The translations under genes and the position numbers were made by a program. 8,710 nucleotides of DNA from Anaerolineales bacterium (lineage in GTDB: Bacteria > Chloroflexota > Anaerolineae > Anaerolineales > UBA4823). A model generated the notes under the pieces. The model saw only the letters and a program-made list of their open reading frames with translations, made no database searches and was not told where the DNA came from. The stretch lies in assembly GCA_022865865.1 (NCBI GenBank), contig JALHTN010000042.1, forward strand, positions 1 through 8,710, in the 5' to 3' direction. Position 1 is the first letter of the stretch, and the number at the start of each line of letters is the position of its first letter. This document shows, one piece after another, positions 6,421 through 8,710 of this stretch.

Positions 6421-8187
6421 CTAATCAATGACCCGCAAATGCAGTTCACGCAGCTGCTGGGCTTCGACCTGCGAGGGTGCATCCGCCATCACATCGCGGG
6501 CAGCTTGGTTCTTGGGGAAAGCGATCACCTCCCGGATGTTGGGCTCATCTGCAAAAATCATGCACAAGCGATCCATACCAAGAGCAATTCCTCCGTGGGG
6601 TGGAGTCCCAAACTCGAAGGCCTCCAGCATGTGACCAAATCGCTCAGCGGCTACTTCAGGATCCAGCCCGATCAGTTTAAAGACTTTTTCCTGCAGTTGG
6701 CGATCATGGATCCGGATCGAACCACCGCCGACTTCGTAATCGTTAACCACCATATCGTACTGCTGACCACGTGCCTTACCAGTATCACTGTCCAGCAATG
6801 GCAAATCTTCAGGCTTTGGAGAAGTAAATAGATGGTGACTCGGATCCCAGCGCTTCTCAGCCTCATTCCAAACAACGAATGGAAAATCAACGATCCAGCA
6901 GAAAGCCAACACTTCTGGATCTCTTAAATTCAAGCGATCAGCAAGCTGGACCCTCAGCCGGCCCAAAGACTCAGAAACAACCTCTGCCTTGTCAGCAACA
7001 AAGAGCAATAAATCTCCAGGTTGAGCATCAAATCGTTTTAAGATTGCCTGCTGGTCTGCATCAGACAGGAATTTGGCGAAGGAGGATCTCTGTTCTCCCG
7101 CAGCTGTTACCGCCAGGTACGCCAAGCCTCGTGCGCCGAACTGGCTCACATACTCAACCAATCCATCGATCTCTTTGCGGCTGTAATCTCCCAAACCACT
7201 GGCGTTGATACCAAATACCTTTCCACCACTGGAAACAGCTCCCTCAAAGACCTTAAATCCGCTGCCGCTGGCGATATCGCTGATATCTATTAACTCCATA
7301 CCGAAACGCAAATCCGGATTGTCTTTGCCAAAGCGCAGCATCGCTTCTTGATAGGTCATGCGCGGCCATGGGCTGGCTAACAAACGCTTTTCGGGTACCA
7401 ATGCAGACACCATCTTGGTAAACATTTCTTCGATCAGTGCCATGATGTCTTCCCGGTCGATAAATGACATCTCGACATCCAGCTGGGTAAATTCCGGCTG
7501 CCGGTCCCCGCGCTGGTCTTCATCCCGGAAACAGCGCGCGATCTGGAAATAACGCTCCATTCCGGCTACCATCAGCAGCTGTTTCAACTGTTGGGGAGAT
7601 TGGGGAAGAGCATAAAATTCACCCGGGTGTACTCGCGAAGGCACCAGGTAATCCCGGGCACCCTCTGGGGTGGTTTTGAAGAGGATTGGGGTCTCAATTT
7701 CGAGGAAGCCCTGCTGGTCGAGAAAGTCACGGATGAATTTTACTACCCGGTGCCGCAAGATCAGGTTATTTGTCATGCGTTCGTGACGCAAATCCAGGTA
7801 GCGATAACGCAGCCTGATTTGTTCGTCCACCTCTTCCTCTTTATTTATGGGGAAGGGAGGTGTTTTCGCAGGATTGAGCACTTTCAATTCCTGCACTTCT
7901 ACTTCGATTTCACCCGTAGCAAGATTGGTGTTTTTCATTCCTTCGGGTCTTTGGCGAACAATTCCTCGGACCTGGATCACCCATTCAGCACGTAAAGGCT
8001 CAGCTTCCTGGTGGGCTTGTGGGGAATTATCCGGGTTGAAAACCACCTGCACAAAACCAGAGCGGTCGCGCAGATCGATAAATGTTACTCCGCCATGATC
8101 TCTCCTGCGATTCACCCAACCCGATAATTTTACTGATTGTCCTTCATCAGTAAGTGTTAATTTCCCACAGGAATAGGTTTCATCCAT
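6421..8187 (-). CDS. aspS: Aspartate--tRNA ligase, non-discriminating type (AspRS / AsxRS)
   Basis: This is a full-length 588-residue bacterial AspRS. The N-terminal OB fold (about 1-105) contains [13 protein letters not shown] and reads the anticodon. The class II core has the flipping loop [16 protein letters not shown] (170-185), QSPQ (196-199), motif 2 FRDED (220-224) and motif 3 GIALGMDR (533-540). The bacterial GAD insertion lies at about 285-415. The ATG at 8187 has GGAGG six bases upstream. His31 and Gly83 are the residues reported for non-discriminating AspRS such as that of Pseudomonas aeruginosa; E. coli AspRS has Leu at the His position. The enzyme should therefore charge both tRNA(Asp) and tRNA(Asn) with Asp, with GatCAB completing Asn-tRNA(Asn). 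The leader upstream looks like an attenuator and a 6S-like RNA lies downstream. The family call is very secure; the specificity call is an inference from two residues. Confidence 0.98.
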   Translation of the reverse strand: MDETYSCGKLTLTDEGQSVKLSGWVNRRRDHGGVTFIDLRDRSGFVQVVFNPDNSPQAHQEAEPLRAEWVIQVRGIVRQRPEGMKNTNLATGEIEVEVQELKVLNPAKTPPFPINKEEEVDEQIRLRYRYLDLRHERMTNNLILRHRVVKFIRDFLDQQGFLEIETPILFKTTPEGARDYLVPSRVHPGEFYALPQSPQQLKQLLMVAGMERYFQIARCFRDEDQRGDRQPEFTQLDVEMSFIDREDIMALIEEMFTKMVSALVPEKRLLASPWPRMTYQEAMLRFGKDNPDLRFGMELIDISDIASGSGFKVFEGAVSSGGKVFGINASGLGDYSRKEIDGLVEYVSQFGARGLAYLAVTAAGEQRSSFAKFLSDADQQAILKRFDAQPGDLLLFVADKAEVVSESLGRLRVQLADRLNLRDPEVLAFCWIVDFPFVVWNEAEKRWDPSHHLFTSPKPEDLPLLDSDTGKARGQQYDMVVNDYEVGGGSIRIHDRQLQEKVFKLIGLDPEVAAERFGHMLEAFEFGTPPHGGIALGMDRLCMIFADEPNIREVIAFPKNQAARDVMADAPSQVEAQQLRELHLRVID

Positions 8188-8237
8188 CCTTGACCTCCGG
8201 AACCAATTTTTTCGATACTTAGAACCACTTGAATTCC

Positions 8238-8288
8238 AAAATAAAAAGCCCTCCGCAGATTCTGCGTCAGGCGATGAATTATTGACGC
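8238..8288 (-). terminator. Intrinsic terminator with competing hairpin in the aspS leader (candidate attenuator)
   Basis: On the minus strand, 8272-8248 forms a hairpin: a GCC(T)/GGGC base, a tandem G-A mismatch and CGCAG-aat-CTGCG at the tip. TTTTTATTTT follows directly, so this is a canonical intrinsic terminator about 50 bases before the aspS ATG. Just upstream, GCGTCA (8288-8283) is the exact complement of TGACGC (8269-8264), which overlaps the terminator's 5' arm. The two hairpins exclude each other, the usual arrangement of an antiterminator and a terminator. A plain terminator of an upstream transcript is the alternative. No T-box consensus (TGGNACCGCG) is seen. Confidence 0.65.
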
Positions 8289-8418
8289 TAAATAACTATT
8301 CCAAAAAACCTGTATTATTGTTTCCCCGGTCTGTCTCTGCATGGCGAGGAAATGACGATCTGGTGTAGGTTTGAAATTGAATTTTCATCGATTTATCGGT
8401 TTTCTAATAATACACGGC

Positions 8419-8427
8419 ATTATAGCA
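8419..8427 (-). promoter_or_regulatory. Candidate extended -10 promoter for aspS
   Basis: The minus strand reads TGCTATAAT, a perfect -10 with a TGn extension. The -35 position has no recognisable hexamer. Transcription from about 8412 would give a leader of roughly 225 bases before aspS that includes the terminator and competing hairpin. Confidence 0.5.
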
Positions 8428-8433
8428 TGAGAG

Positions 8434-8631
8434 CTATTTTACTGGGATATAAGCATGACACTGGTCCTTGATTTTTCCTAAAGTGTAAACGCGGTATTCT
8501 CTAAAATCGAAAATCTTTCCCCAGACCTGGAATGGATGCTGCAGAGCACTCAGGTAGAAAAAGTAGTAATCAAACGCCACCCGCTTAACAATTATGAGCA
8601 TAATATCTACGTGTGAGTCTTCAGCATACAT
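8434..8631 (-). CDS. Doubtful small ORF, 65 residues, unrecognised
   Basis: The ATG-to-TAG frame encodes a peptide rich in aromatic residues (DYYFFYLSALQHPFQVW in the middle) with no signal peptide and no family I recognise. A run of six G precedes the ATG by only two bases, too close for normal ribosome binding, and a TGA stop lies in frame shortly upstream. It could be a small gene, a decayed remnant or chance. It ends just before the candidate aspS promoter. Confidence 0.2.
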   Translation of the reverse strand: MYAEDSHVDIMLIIVKRVAFDYYFFYLSALQHPFQVWGKIFDFREYRVYTLGKIKDQCHAYIPVK

Positions 8632-8710
8632 TTCCCCCCAGCAAGCTGGTCACCGGCTTTCGATCTGGGACGAGTGCGCCAATAATTTCCTGCTATGGGA
8701 GTGTTTTCAA

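Larger units (their letters stand above)
8289..8710. other. Gene-poor stretch upstream of aspS
   Basis: About 420 bases hold no secure gene on either strand. They contain the candidate aspS promoter near 8419-8427, the AT-rich 5' part of the aspS leader, the doubtful 65-residue frame and a short dyad CCAGC-aa-GCTGG (8638-8649). I found no tRNA cloverleaf and no known riboswitch consensus. The neighbouring gene to the right must begin or end beyond the window. Confidence 0.5.

Noticed and set aside
6189..6482. 97-residue minus-strand frame covering the gap after aspS
   Set aside because: It begins inside aspS in another frame, has no family character, and its sequence is better explained by the paired helices of the 6S-like RNA.
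8157..8342. 61-residue minus-strand frame that could be an aspS leader peptide
   Set aside because: It has no Asp codons, runs through the terminator hairpin and overlaps the aspS start in another frame, so it does not fit an attenuator leader peptide.
8188..8424. T-box riboswitch for aspS
   Set aside because: No T-box sequence, AG-bulge or specifier layout could be recognised, although the terminator position would suit one.

Overview
The window looks like a bacterial chromosome segment of moderate GC. I infer a Chloroflexota host, probably Anaerolineae-like. The clearest sign is a lipoprotein with long Pro/Thr linkers between an SH3b and a GerMN-like domain, an architecture common in that group. 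A non-discriminating type AspRS and a soluble sphingosine-1-phosphate-lyase-like enzyme are compatible with this but prove nothing. No mobile element, CRISPR array, tRNA or rRNA was seen.

Layout. Bases 1-111 hold the tail of a probable GH13 glycoside hydrolase. Two further plus-strand genes follow: a stand-alone Nudix hydrolase (176-622) and a 12-TM major facilitator permease (715-1908). They converge on a minus-strand pair across a gap holding a long nested inverted repeat (1944-2023). The pair is an FGGY carbohydrate kinase (5003-3498) followed after 30 bases by a PLP-dependent lyase/decarboxylase of the sphingosine-1-phosphate lyase family (3467-2061). A divergent promoter region of about 195 bases separates it from the lipoprotein gene (5199-6128, plus strand).

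The right part is a minus-strand locus built around aspS (8187-6421). Upstream, the leader holds a strong intrinsic terminator and a competing upstream hairpin, suggesting transcription attenuation. Downstream, 6369-6191 encodes a transcript that folds into a long interrupted rod with a symmetric internal bubble. It has its own extended -10 promoter and a U-rich 3' end. I interpret it as a 6S RNA candidate, a location that matches what I recall for Bacillus. The AspRS carries His31 and Gly83, the residues associated with relaxed tRNA specificity, so the host probably makes Asn-tRNA(Asn) by transamidation with GatCAB.

Points most worth following: the unannotated 6S-like RNA, the aspS leader attenuator, and the kinase plus phosphate-lyase pair. 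The pair has the logic of a phosphorylate-then-cleave pathway, but its substrate is not evident from the sequence.
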